Part shown: piece by piece, positions 42,756 through 51,137 of the stretch
Position numbering within the stretch: the stretch's first letter is position 1
Layout: each line of letters opens with the position of its first letter
DNA from: Flavobacterium sp. 245
Lineage (GTDB): Bacteria; Bacteroidota; Bacteroidia; Flavobacteriales; Flavobacteriaceae
Assembly (NCBI RefSeq): GCF_004362055.1
Contig: NZ_SNXB01000010.1
Coordinates: forward strand, 1 to 64,000
Length of the DNA: 64,000 bases
Reading direction: 5' to 3'
Made by a program: the position numbers and the translations under genes
The notes under the pieces: generated by a model
Database searches by the model: none
What the model was told of the DNA's origin: nothing
What the model saw: only the letters and a program-made list of their open reading frames with translations

Positions 42756-44688
42756 TTATAAAACAAGAAGCATAGTAAAGAATAGTAAATTTTTGATTTA
42801 TTTATTTTTTCTACTTTATCAGGTTGGGCTTTTAGCTCAATCTGATAAAATTACTCTTGAGGCTGCAAGCGCTGATCCTACGTTGGTTGTACGAGGGAAT
42901 GAATTGGGTGTGGAAAGCATAAATCAGTTTAATGATAAAGTTTTCATTAAAACGACAAATTCAAAATTAGAATCTCCTATAACGGGAGTTTTAATTAGCA
43001 AAAACAATCTCGTGATTGATGTTTTTTCTAATCAACAAATAGATTACTCTAAAATAACAGACGGTAATTATTTGGTCGCTGTCCAAGCATCAAAAAATGC
43101 AGCAGCAGAGGCATTTTTCAAAAGTAATTTTAAAAAGAACGATGTTGTCAAACTTAGAAAAAATGGTAATATTTCGACTCTAAAAGAAATTTTAAATCTT
43201 CAGGCTGCAGTGCTCAAAATTGATCGCGATAAGTTTACAACTGTTTTTGAAAAACAATTTCTTGTGAATTGTGAACTTATTAATAAGAGTCCAGGTCATA
43301 ATTACGAGATTGTTATTTCTGATCAGAATGTACAAAAGAGTATTCAAAATAAGTTGGCTCTAAATTGCAAACTGAAAAAAGGAGTTAATTACATCAATAT
43401 TGCTCTTTTGGATAATTCGAAAAAAATAAGTGAGGAACATTTAGTTGTTTTTTGTAAAGAAAAAGAAGTAGCCGAGTCAAAAATTAAAGTATTATGGATT
43501 GAACAATTCCCTAATGCAAAAGTGCTGACTAATCGTACAGCTGTTGATTCGATGTTGAAAAATGCTAAAATTGCTGGATTCACACATTTGGTTTTAGATG
43601 TAAAAGGGCCAGAAGGTTATGTCTCATACAGAAAAAACAATTTGTCGCATACTCCTTATTTTACAAGTACTTCAAATCCGGATAAAAAGATTGCAGAGGA
43701 TGGTTTTGATTTGCTTGGCGAATTGACCGATGGAGCTAAGAAAGGCGGATTTAAGATTTTTGTGAGTTTCAATTTTTTTACTGAAGGAAATGTAACAACA
43801 CAAGATTATGCTGTTTTAAAGCAACATCCTGAATGGGAGGAAATGGTTCAACGTCCAGAGGATAAAGGTCAAATTTTAAAAATCTCAGAATCTAAAGTAG
43901 GTCAGGAAGCAAAAGAAGGGAAACGATTAGCATTGGCTTTCGTTAATCCAGCAAATCCTCAAGTGGTTGATTTTCAGCTTTTGCGTGTAAAGGAAGTTTT
44001 AGAAAATTATGCAATAGACGGCATTGTTTTAGACAGAACTCGTTTTGATAATTTTTATGCTGATTTTAGTGAATTGTCAAAAAATAAATTTGCGGAATAT
44101 CTTAAACAAAAAGGCAAACAGCTTGATAATTTCCCAAAAGATGCCTTTAGTATCGATAGCGAAGGGAAGATGGTAGAGGGCAAATATTTTATAGATTGGA
44201 TCACTTTTAGAAGTACCGTTATCAAAGAATTTGCTTTCAAAGTAAGAAAGATGGTTAATGAATATAAAGCTTCTACAAAACCAAATCTTCAGTTGGCAGC
44301 GTATGTTGGTTCTTGGTATGAAACCTATTATCAAAATGGTGTAAACTGGGCTAGCAGTACGTTTAATTATAATCCAATATTGGGATTTCCTGAGTCAAAA
44401 TTCTATTCTGCTGAATATTCAAAAACAAGCTATTTGGATAATTTAGATTTTATAATGATTGGCACTTACTATAAGACAGATAAGGAAATAGCAAAATATG
44501 TTACGTTAGGAAACATTTTAGTAGATGGTAAAATTCCAGTATCTGCTTCATTAAGTTTGCCAGATTTGAATGATACTGAAAGAAGAATTGCAATTAAGTC
44601 AGCATTTAAAAATTCTTCGGGTCTTATGATTTTTGATTTATGTTATATTAAATGGCCTGAATTTTTAGATCAAATCAAAGGATTATAA
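42736..44688 (+). CDS. GHL10-like glycosidase-fold secreted protein
   Basis: A 650-residue secreted protein. A hydrophobic signal core (FLIYLFFLLYQVGLLAQ) lies after a polar start. Residues about 36-240 form an N-terminal beta-rich region with no clear family. From about 250 (KVLWIEQFPNAKVL) there is a TIM-barrel domain related to GHL10/alpha-amylase-like proteins, with FTHLVLDVKGPEGYVSY, DGIVLDRTRFDNFY, ADFSEL and MIGTYYKTDKEI. It is only distantly similar to the copies at 31511 and 46731. ATG 42736 overlaps the SusD end; ATG 42745 is an alternative start. Position beside SusC/SusD suggests a periplasmic or surface endo-acting enzyme. Activity is unproven. Confidence 0.85.
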   Translation: MMDMDNNYKTRSIVKNSKFLIYLFFLLYQVGLLAQSDKITLEAASADPTLVVRGNELGVESINQFNDKVFIKTTNSKLESPITGVLISKNNLVIDVFSNQQIDYSKITDGNYLVAVQASKNAAAEAFFKSNFKKNDVVKLRKNGNISTLKEILNLQAAVLKIDRDKFTTVFEKQFLVNCELINKSPGHNYEIVISDQNVQKSIQNKLALNCKLKKGVNYINIALLDNSKKISEEHLVVFCKEKEVAESKIKVLWIEQFPNAKVLTNRTAVDSMLKNAKIAGFTHLVLDVKGPEGYVSYRKNNLSHTPYFTSTSNPDKKIAEDGFDLLGELTDGAKKGGFKIFVSFNFFTEGNVTTQDYAVLKQHPEWEEMVQRPEDKGQILKISESKVGQEAKEGKRLALAFVNPANPQVVDFQLLRVKEVLENYAIDGIVLDRTRFDNFYADFSELSKNKFAEYLKQKGKQLDNFPKDAFSIDSEGKMVEGKYFIDWITFRSTVIKEFAFKVRKMVNEYKASTKPNLQLAAYVGSWYETYYQNGVNWASSTFNYNPILGFPESKFYSAEYSKTSYLDNLDFIMIGTYYKTDKEIAKYVTLGNILVDGKIPVSASLSLPDLNDTERRIAIKSAFKNSSGLMIFDLCYIKWPEFLDQIKGL

Positions 44689-44710
44689 ATAATAATAAAA
44701 TTAATTAATT

Positions 44711-46561
44711 ATGATTTTAAAAATAAAAAATAGAATAAGCATATTATTATGCTTGTTTGTAGGATTACTGCTTTTTTCGTCATGTGAAGCAGATAAAGTG
44801 GATGATCGTGCTTTTGAAGGTGCAAAAATTGTCGCTATTAAATTAGATGGGACATTGTACACAAATACAAATAATGGCTCAAATGAAGTGAAAGTGGTTT
44901 TGCAACCAGGACTTCCCCTTAATGCTATTAAAACCGAAGTTTTAGTTGCAAATGGATCATTAACTGATTTTGCAAATAATGCACCCCATGATTTTACAAA
45001 ACCAGTAGAAGTTACTGTTAAAGGTGAGGATGGAAATGTATCAAAATGGAAATTAATTGTGCAGTCACCACCAAAATTGAATTATCTTGAAGTGGTTGGT
45101 ATGACAATTCCTCAAGAGAAAGTGCATTTTGGAAAAACGACAATTATTGTAGAAGTTCCAGTTGGTACAAATGTTTCAAACTTGGCTGTCAACTACACTT
45201 GGGTAAACGGAACTATGACTAATTACACAAATGGAAGCAAAAAAGATTATACAATTTCTTTGCCAAACAAACCACCTTTTAAAATGGAAGTCTTAGGTGC
45301 TGATGGTGTAACTAAGTACTATTACGATGTGATTTTTACATCAGATCCTGTGGGGCCTGCTACAATTCAATCAATGGTTATCAATAATATATTCACCACT
45401 CAAATGATTATTGTTGATGCTGCCAAAAATATTGTGCAGCCTGTTTTGCCTTCATTGACAAATTTAACTGCTGCAACTGTACAGATTAATGCTGGTTTTG
45501 GATGCATAATTGATCCTGCCTTTACAGGAACAAATATTGATATGTTAAAAGGATTTAAAGTAAAAATTACAGGAACAAATGGTGTTGAAACCGAGTTTAC
45601 AGTAAAAAATGCGCTTATTGATCCAACATTAGTTTTCGAAAAAACACAAGCGCAATTGCAATTGGCAGCTGATGCTGGTTCTTCTGTTGGCTTTTCAAAT
45701 GGATCTGTATTGGTAGCTTCGCATTCTATGGCTACTGGACCTTTGGTTTATGGTATTAATGCCTATGATTTAAATGGTACTTATTTAAATGGGTTATCTA
45801 AAACAGGAACAAATTTTGACAATGGTGCAGTAACTGGTATTCGTAAAATAGCTACTGATGCAAACGGAAAAATTCTTGGTGTCCAATTAGGAGCTGGTGC
45901 TACGACTGCTACTGCTCTGAAAATTTTAAAATGGAATTCTAAAGATGATACTGCTCCACAAGCCTATATCAACTATACGGGTGCTTCACTTGGACTGACT
46001 TACGGACCAAGAGCGGCCGGAATTAATATCTCAGGATCTTTAGATGGAGATGCGGTAATTACTGTAGGTATGTCTGGAAAAACGGATGTACTTGTATGGA
46101 CTGTAACCGGAGGTGTTTTAAATCCAACACCTGCAGTCAAAGCTTATAATTATACTGGAACTGGTAATTATTATAGTATAGAGCCAAACGATGCTGGATT
46201 TGTTGGTATCACAGTTGGAACTAACTTTAACGGAATAAACTTGTTGAGCAGTTCAATGGTAGAAAGCGCAAAAGTAAATGGAATGCCAACTTCAGATGGT
46301 AGAGTTTTCACTTACAAAGGGCGTAAGTATTTGGCTGTAGTTATTGTTCCTGGAGACAATAAAGCAATATTCAGAATATTCGACATTACCGATTCTTCAC
46401 AATATGCATTAGATAATCCAATTGTTAATATTGTTGCGCCTACTGCATTTGCTAATGGTAATAAAACTTTGGATGCTGATTTTGCGGTAATTAACGGTAA
46501 GCTTCACGTTGCTTTCCTTGCTACCAACTATAAGCTGGCAGTATATAATTTAGGTTTCTAA
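44711..46561 (+). CDS. Surface lipoprotein with Ig-like repeats, DUF5018/DUF4623-like
   Basis: A 616-residue lipoprotein (Cys25 in LFSSC). The N-terminal third has tandem Ig-like repeats of the DUF5018 type (KIVAIKLDGTLY, then VTVKGEDGNVSKWKLIV, and LNYLEVVGMTIP onwards). The C-terminal half (from about 310) looks like a beta-propeller, as in DUF4623 proteins. Proteins of this layout, encoded right after SusC/SusD, commonly act as surface glycan-binding proteins; that role is inferred by position and architecture. It is the last gene before the terminator at 46576, consistent with the end of the nine-gene operon. Confidence 0.87.
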   Translation: MILKIKNRISILLCLFVGLLLFSSCEADKVDDRAFEGAKIVAIKLDGTLYTNTNNGSNEVKVVLQPGLPLNAIKTEVLVANGSLTDFANNAPHDFTKPVEVTVKGEDGNVSKWKLIVQSPPKLNYLEVVGMTIPQEKVHFGKTTIIVEVPVGTNVSNLAVNYTWVNGTMTNYTNGSKKDYTISLPNKPPFKMEVLGADGVTKYYYDVIFTSDPVGPATIQSMVINNIFTTQMIIVDAAKNIVQPVLPSLTNLTAATVQINAGFGCIIDPAFTGTNIDMLKGFKVKITGTNGVETEFTVKNALIDPTLVFEKTQAQLQLAADAGSSVGFSNGSVLVASHSMATGPLVYGINAYDLNGTYLNGLSKTGTNFDNGAVTGIRKIATDANGKILGVQLGAGATTATALKILKWNSKDDTAPQAYINYTGASLGLTYGPRAAGINISGSLDGDAVITVGMSGKTDVLVWTVTGGVLNPTPAVKAYNYTGTGNYYSIEPNDAGFVGITVGTNFNGINLLSSSMVESAKVNGMPTSDGRVFTYKGRKYLAVVIVPGDNKAIFRIFDITDSSQYALDNPIVNIVAPTAFANGNKTLDADFAVINGKLHVAFLATNYKLAVYNLGF

Positions 46562-46575
46562 AAATCATTTATTTT

Positions 46576-46608
46576 AAAGAGGCTGTATATCAATAACAGC
46601 CTCTTTTT
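46576..46608 (+). terminator. Terminator of the nine-gene operon
   Basis: AAAGAGGCTGT and ACAGCCTCTTT pair perfectly around a nine-base loop and run into T. Confidence 0.9.
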
Positions 46609-46730
46609 AATATTTATAATGTTTGATAAGGATCTTGAGCATCAATAATTTCATCTCTCATTTTTCTTTACAAGAGATATAAAGTATTTGTTATTCGAGT
46701 GAGCAATCATTAAATATTTTGAAATATATT

Positions 46731-47858
46731 ATGAGAAAATTTTTAATTTTTTTAAGTGCATTAGTTGTCGCTTGTTCAAGTAATGATTATGCGCCAGTAC
46801 AACCCATAACAAAACCTACTATTGGAAAAGGAATAAAAGGTGTTTGGGTAACAAATGTTGCTTCTCCAGCACTTAGCTCAGTTGCAAACATTAAAGAAAC
46901 CGTTAGAATTTGTAAACTATCTGGCATTACTGATATTTTTACGGTGGTTTGGAATAAGGGAAGAACATTATATCCGAGCGCAGTTATGAATACTGAGTTT
47001 GGAAAACCAATTATGGAAGGTTATGAAGGTCGTGATCCTTTATTAGAAATGATTACTGAAGCTCATAAAGAAGGGATTAAAGTACATGCGTGGTTTGAAT
47101 ACGGATTTGCTGCTTCCAATAGTAAGCAAGGAGGAGACATCATCGCAAAATATCCTTCGTGGGCAGCCAAAGATAAAAATGGTGCTCTTTTAACTTCAAG
47201 TAATGGATTTGAATGGATGAATGGTATCAATCCTGAAGTACAGAATTTCATGAAATCTCTTATTTTGGAGGTTGTTAAAAAATATGATGTAGACGGAATT
47301 CAGGGTGATGACAGATTGCCGGCGATGCCAATTGGAGGAGGGTATGATGACTACACCGCTAAATTGTACAAAACAGAAAAAGGAACAGCGCCTCCAGTTA
47401 ATGAAAAGGATGCTGTCTGGATAGATTGGAGAACAAATAAACTAACAGATTTTTTAGGAGATTTATACAAAGCGGTAAAAGCGGTTAAACCGAATGTAAC
47501 AGTTTCAATGGCTCCAAGTGTGCATCCTTGGGCTAAGGAAAATTATCTTCAGGACTGGCCAACATGGTTGGATAAAAAATATTGTGATTATGTAATTCCG
47601 CAGATTTACCGTTACGATTTAACAGCATATACACAGACGTTAAAAGATCAAGTGCGATATGTTAAGAACACTGCAGATCTTTCAAAGTTATATGCGGGAG
47701 TTTTAATTCAATCTGGAACTTACAATGCCACAAATCAATTTGTAGAACAGATGGTAAATGAGAACCGAAATAATGGTGTAAGCGGTGAAGTATTCTTCTT
47801 TTTTGAAGGATTAAAGTTCAACTCAGAATATTTTACTAAAACATATCCAAAAAAATAG
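46731..47858 (+). CDS. GHL10-type glycoside hydrolase lipoprotein (copy 2)
   Basis: A 375-residue lipoprotein (Cys15 in VVACSS) and a close paralogue of the gene at 31511. The two share KGVWVTNVAS, ITDI and VVWN, NGFEWMN, DGIQGDDRLPAMP and SVHPWAKE/SIHPWAKE, with differences spread evenly. ATG 46731 gives a compact lipoprotein signal; TTG 46719 would add four residues. Two such copies, plus the distant third, indicate that GHL10 chemistry is central to the locus, perhaps with different linkage or chain-length preference. It follows the terminator, so it starts a new unit with the unknown lipoprotein seven bases downstream. Confidence 0.9.
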   Translation: MRKFLIFLSALVVACSSNDYAPVQPITKPTIGKGIKGVWVTNVASPALSSVANIKETVRICKLSGITDIFTVVWNKGRTLYPSAVMNTEFGKPIMEGYEGRDPLLEMITEAHKEGIKVHAWFEYGFAASNSKQGGDIIAKYPSWAAKDKNGALLTSSNGFEWMNGINPEVQNFMKSLILEVVKKYDVDGIQGDDRLPAMPIGGGYDDYTAKLYKTEKGTAPPVNEKDAVWIDWRTNKLTDFLGDLYKAVKAVKPNVTVSMAPSVHPWAKENYLQDWPTWLDKKYCDYVIPQIYRYDLTAYTQTLKDQVRYVKNTADLSKLYAGVLIQSGTYNATNQFVEQMVNENRNNGVSGEVFFFFEGLKFNSEYFTKTYPKK

Positions 47859-47864
47859 AATGAT

Positions 47865-48764
47865 ATGAAAAGAAATTATATTTTAAAGTCGTTTTTTACT
47901 GCTGCAGTTATATTGTCGAGTATTGCTTATATATCCTGCTCAAGTGAAAATTCAGAACCAGTTCAGCCAGTAAAGAAAAAAACTTTAGAGGAGCAGATTC
48001 AAACGGGATTTATTGACGAAGTACTGCCTGCTGCAACAAGTCCTTGTTTTCAGGGAGCATTTTATCGAAAAGCAATGTCAAGCCAAGATTACTGGCTTGG
48101 AATTAAAGGTACATTTGTTGTTCCTACGCTTATAGATGATCCTAACAGAGTTAATCCAGCAAAACCAGCTCAATATTTAGATAATGCATCTATTTATCTT
48201 GGAGGTACTTCAGACGGACAGGAAACTGATATCGGACTTACATGGGAAGTAATTAAAGATGATAATGGTGTTGTGAGTCCAGACAGAAAAGCCTTCAGAC
48301 CATTTTTGAGAAGAACTGCTTATAAGTCTGAGGAAGCTGCTTTATATAAAAATGCACCTGCTGAAAAAAGATATTATTGGTATCCTGGTGAAACAGTAAC
48401 AATGAGTGTCCAAGTCATTAATCCTAAAAAAATTCTTTTTATAGTTGATGGAGCTGGTAAACATTATGAGGAAGAATTTGATGCTGCTGGATATCAACCT
48501 AGTTTCAAAGCGGTTTTTAAACGCGTTAATGCCATTGATCAGGTTGCGAATGAAGGAAAACCTGTTCAGGCCACAAAAGCAAAGGTGATAGGCGCAAAAT
48601 GGAATAAAGTAGTTTTGTTTAGAAAAGTTGAAGGAAAAATTTATGAAGTTCCTATGAACACTAAACGTTATACAGATATGAGATGTCCAAGTGCTGCTAA
48701 TTTTTCTGTCGCAAAAATTGAAACAGATGATTCGGAGTCAATCGATATTATGGGAACTCCATAA
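47865..48764 (+). CDS. Unknown lipoprotein, jelly-roll-like (paralogue A)
   Basis: A 299-residue lipoprotein (Cys25 in AYISCSS) of a family I cannot name. The body is beta-rich, with blocks ASIYLGGTSDGQETDIGLTWE (Gln119), FRPFLRR, RYYWYPGETV (170-176) and ILFIVDGAGKHYEEEFD, then RVNAIDQVANEGKP. The order of a Gln on an inner strand, a Trp/Tyr/Pro strand and a PGE turn recalls the jelly roll of glutamic (G1) peptidases and concanavalin-like lectins. The G1 catalytic Glu would be replaced by Tyr, so a binding rather than proteolytic role seems likelier. This fold call is low-confidence inference. A paralogue without a lipobox is at 53471. Confidence 0.8.
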   Translation: MKRNYILKSFFTAAVILSSIAYISCSSENSEPVQPVKKKTLEEQIQTGFIDEVLPAATSPCFQGAFYRKAMSSQDYWLGIKGTFVVPTLIDDPNRVNPAKPAQYLDNASIYLGGTSDGQETDIGLTWEVIKDDNGVVSPDRKAFRPFLRRTAYKSEEAALYKNAPAEKRYYWYPGETVTMSVQVINPKKILFIVDGAGKHYEEEFDAAGYQPSFKAVFKRVNAIDQVANEGKPVQATKAKVIGAKWNKVVLFRKVEGKIYEVPMNTKRYTDMRCPSAANFSVAKIETDDSESIDIMGTP

Positions 48765-48819
48765 TAATTTTTTATAATAGTAATTGAGTAAGGAGTTAGA
48801 CTTTGTACTAATTCTGATT

Positions 48820-48848
48820 TTGTCTAAAATACAGTCATTTTAATTTTG
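48820..48848 (+). promoter_or_regulatory. Promoter of the GH92-GH20 unit
   Basis: TTG (48820-48822), an 18-base spacer and TAATTTTG (48841-48848) fit the Bacteroidota consensus. It lies 15 bases before the ATG at 48864. Confidence 0.6.
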
Positions 48849-48863
48849 TTTTAACGATAACTA

Positions 48864-51101
48864 ATGAGAAGAATATTTTTATTGATTTTTTTTATTGCAT
48901 TTTCATTTGGAATTGCCTCGCAAAATGCTAATCAAAAATTGTCACAGTATATTAACCCATTTATTGGAACAGGCGGTCACGGTCATACTTTTCCAGGTGC
49001 AGTTCTTCCTTTTGGAATGGTGCAGCTGAGTCCGGACACTAGAACGCAAGGCTGGGATGCATGCGGAGGTTATTATACAGCTGATAACAGTATTCTTGGA
49101 TTTTCGCATCGTCATTTAAGCGGAACAGGAATGACTGATTTTGCCGATGTTCTTTTTACGCCTTTTTCAGGAAAATTAAAAATGGGGAACAATAATCTTC
49201 AAGAATATTATCCACTTAATTTTTCGCATAAAAATGAAAATGCTTCAGCCGGTTTTTATAGTATTCTTTTTGATAACGGAATTAAAGCTTCTTTAACGGC
49301 TACAACGCGTGCTGGATTTCATCAGTATGAGTTTCCGTCTAAGGAATCAGGAATTATAATTGATCTTCATCATAATTTAAACAATCAAAAAGTACTTGAA
49401 TCTTCTATTGAAATTCTAAGCAATACCGAAATAAGAGGTATGCGTTTAACCGAAGGTTGGTCTAAAAGAGATTATGTTTACTTCTATGCCAAATTCGATA
49501 AACCTTTTACCGTGCAATTGTATAAAAATAATCAGGCAGTTGACGGAAAACTATTAAAAGATGAAAACGTAAAAGCAGTGCTTTATTTTGAAAACCCAAA
49601 AACAGTAAAGGTGAAAGTTGGGATTTCACCTGTAGATGACAAAGGAGCAGTTCAAAATTTAAATGCAGAAATCTCAGATTGGAATTTCGGAAAAGTAAAA
49701 AAAGCAGCTGAAAACGCTTGGGAAAAACAATTAGAGAAAATAAAAGTTGAAGGAGGTTCTCAAAACGAAAAAGTAATTTTCTATACGGGTTTATATCATG
49801 CTTTTATCCATCCCTCAACGTATTCAGATGTTGATAAAAGATATCGTGGACAGGACTTAAAAATTCACACTTTAAAATCAGGAACTTATTATACGGTATT
49901 TTCACTTTGGGATACTTACAGGGCTCAAATGCCATTAGTAGATTTGGTTTTTCCATCAAAAACAAATGAATTTATCAATTCGCTTTTGCTTAAATATCAA
50001 CAAGGAGGTTTATTGCCAATGTGGGATTTGGCGGCCAACTATACAGGCACCATGATTGGCGCGCACGCTACCTCTTTAATTGCAGATGCTTATACCAAGA
50101 ATATTAGAGGGTATGACACAGAGTTGGCTTACAAAGCAATGATGAGGTCAGTTCCATATGATACAACCGGAATCAAAGTAAATCATCCTGCAATTTGGGA
50201 ATGGCTGATGACAAAAGGCAAAAAATACAATCAGGAAATGGGTTTTATTCCAGCTGATAAAGATGTAATTTTTGCTACATCTAGAGGTTTAGAATATGCT
50301 TATAACGATTGGGCGTTGGCGCAGGTTGCCAAAGACATGGGAAAAACAGAAGACTATAATTTCCTTACAGAAAGAGGTTTGAGATATAAAAAATATTTTG
50401 ATAAAGAAACGGGTTTCATGAGAGCTTTAGACAGCAACGGAAAATTTATTGGACCATTTAATCCTTCTTTTTCAGACCACATGAATAGTCCTTATTGCGA
50501 AGGAAATGCTTGGCAATGGACATGGTTTGTGCCTCAAGATGTTCCAGGATTAATAGATTTGATGGGCGGAAAACAAGCTTTTGAGAAAAATCTAGATGCT
50601 CTTTTTAATACTACTGCAAAAGTAGAAGGTACAGAAGCATCTGCAGATATTTCGGGATTAATTGGTCAATACGCGCATGGCAACGAACCTAGCCATCACA
50701 TTATTTATTTTTATAATTTTTTGGATAAAGGATATAAAACGCAGGAGCTCGCAGACAAAATTATGCGCGAACAATATCGAAATGCACCTGATGGTTTAAG
50801 CGGTAATGAAGACTGCGGCCAAATGTCGGCGTGGTATATATTAAGTTCACTTGGTTTTTATCAGGTTGCTCCAGGAAATCCAACTTATACGCTGTCAAGA
50901 CCACTTTTTGATAAAGCGACCATTGAACTTGAAAATGGTAAAAATTTAATTATCAAAACGATAAATAACAGCGCGTCAAATAAATATATTGAATCGGTTT
51001 CTTTGAATGGGAAAAAATTGGATTCGCTTTTCTTCAGTCATAATCAAATTGCTTATGGAGGAGAATTAGTTTTTAAAATGACAGACAAGGCTAAGAAATA
51101 A
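48864..51101 (+). CDS. GH92 alpha-mannosidase
   Basis: A secreted 745-residue GH92 enzyme, a calcium-dependent exo-acting alpha-mannosidase family. After a signal peptide (to IASQ) the N-terminal beta-sandwich starts with the family signature YINPFIGTGGHGHTFPGA, then GMVQLSPDT and GFSHRHLSGTG. The C-terminal (alpha/alpha)6 domain has YTGLYHAFIHPSTYSDVD, SLWDTYRAQMPL, YCEGNAWQWTWFVPQD and LSGNEDCGQMSAWYILSSLGFY. The length is standard. It implies alpha-linked mannose in the glycan target, as in eukaryotic N-glycans or mannan side chains. The GH20 gene follows after 36 bases in the same unit. Confidence 0.96.
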   Translation: MRRIFLLIFFIAFSFGIASQNANQKLSQYINPFIGTGGHGHTFPGAVLPFGMVQLSPDTRTQGWDACGGYYTADNSILGFSHRHLSGTGMTDFADVLFTPFSGKLKMGNNNLQEYYPLNFSHKNENASAGFYSILFDNGIKASLTATTRAGFHQYEFPSKESGIIIDLHHNLNNQKVLESSIEILSNTEIRGMRLTEGWSKRDYVYFYAKFDKPFTVQLYKNNQAVDGKLLKDENVKAVLYFENPKTVKVKVGISPVDDKGAVQNLNAEISDWNFGKVKKAAENAWEKQLEKIKVEGGSQNEKVIFYTGLYHAFIHPSTYSDVDKRYRGQDLKIHTLKSGTYYTVFSLWDTYRAQMPLVDLVFPSKTNEFINSLLLKYQQGGLLPMWDLAANYTGTMIGAHATSLIADAYTKNIRGYDTELAYKAMMRSVPYDTTGIKVNHPAIWEWLMTKGKKYNQEMGFIPADKDVIFATSRGLEYAYNDWALAQVAKDMGKTEDYNFLTERGLRYKKYFDKETGFMRALDSNGKFIGPFNPSFSDHMNSPYCEGNAWQWTWFVPQDVPGLIDLMGGKQAFEKNLDALFNTTAKVEGTEASADISGLIGQYAHGNEPSHHIIYFYNFLDKGYKTQELADKIMREQYRNAPDGLSGNEDCGQMSAWYILSSLGFYQVAPGNPTYTLSRPLFDKATIELENGKNLIIKTINNSASNKYIESVSLNGKKLDSLFFSHNQIAYGGELVFKMTDKAKK

Positions 51102-51137
51102 GTGTATAATTCGAAAAGTAACTTCAAAAATCAAATC

